From: an uncultured Collinsella sp.
Lineage (GTDB): Bacteria; Actinomycetota; Coriobacteriia; Coriobacteriales; Coriobacteriaceae
NCBI GenBank assembly: GCA_900547855.1
Contig: URIK01000109.1
Location: forward strand, 1-6,152
DNA length: 6,152 bases
Reading direction: 5' to 3'
Both the position numbers and the translations under genes were made by a program. The notes under the pieces are model-generated. The model saw only the letters and a program-made list of their open reading frames with translations. It ran no database searches and had not been told where the DNA came from. Of this stretch, positions 6,115 through 6,152 are shown in pieces (position 1 is the first letter of the stretch; each line of letters starts with the position of its first letter).

Positions 6115-6152
6115 CTGTCTCTTATACACATCTCCGAGCCCACGAGACGCTC
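6115..6152 (-). other. Nextera/Tn5 library adapter (mosaic end, read-2 adapter, start of i7 index): artefact
   Basis: Bases 6115-6133 are the reverse complement of the Tn5 mosaic end, 6134-6148 the Nextera read-2 adapter, and 6149-6152 (GCTC) the first bases of an i7 index. Genomic sequence ends at about 6114. On the minus strand this creates a false protein start, MYKRQ, reading into antisense dprA. Confidence 0.98.

Noticed and set aside
5938..6129. Minus-strand frame starting MYKRQ
   Set aside because: Its start lies within the adapter and it runs antisense to dprA.

Overview
The window is a piece of a high-GC bacterial chromosome with a synthetic adapter at each end. Bases 1-47 and 6115-6152 are Illumina Nextera (Tn5 tagmentation) library sequence, so the biological insert is about 48-6114. 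Gene content and protein sequences best fit an actinobacterium of class Coriobacteriia, most like Collinsella. That assignment rests on recognition, GC-rich codon use and gene order, not on a database search.

All genes read on the + strand. First comes the 3' four-fifths of ppdK (pyruvate, phosphate dikinase), cut at its 5' end by the adapter junction. A UUCG-loop hairpin follows, then a sigma70-type promoter with an A/T-rich upstream tract, a structured leader and rplS (ribosomal protein bL19). A strong terminator separates rplS from rnhB (RNase HII), which starts only 29 bases after the terminator T-run and has no visible promoter. A second strong terminator closes rnhB. The rest is a tight unit, yraN-comM-dprA, with 1-base and 1- or 4-base overlaps. 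dprA is cut by the right-hand adapter after about 88 codons.

ppdK belongs to central carbon metabolism at the pyruvate/PEP node. rplS is translation machinery. rnhB, yraN, comM and dprA form a DNA-processing neighbourhood: removal of ribonucleotides from DNA, a nuclease-fold protein of unclear role, a branch-migration helicase and a RecA loader. The order rplS-(lepB)-rnhB-yraN-comM-dprA is familiar in Actinobacteria. Here lepB is missing from its usual place and ppdK lies upstream of rplS.

I found no new defence system, mobile element, CRISPR array or RNA gene. The points most worth checking are the adapter ends (which create false protein starts), the candidate regulatory leader of rplS, the terminator directly before rnhB, and the short DprA with an unusual glycine motif.
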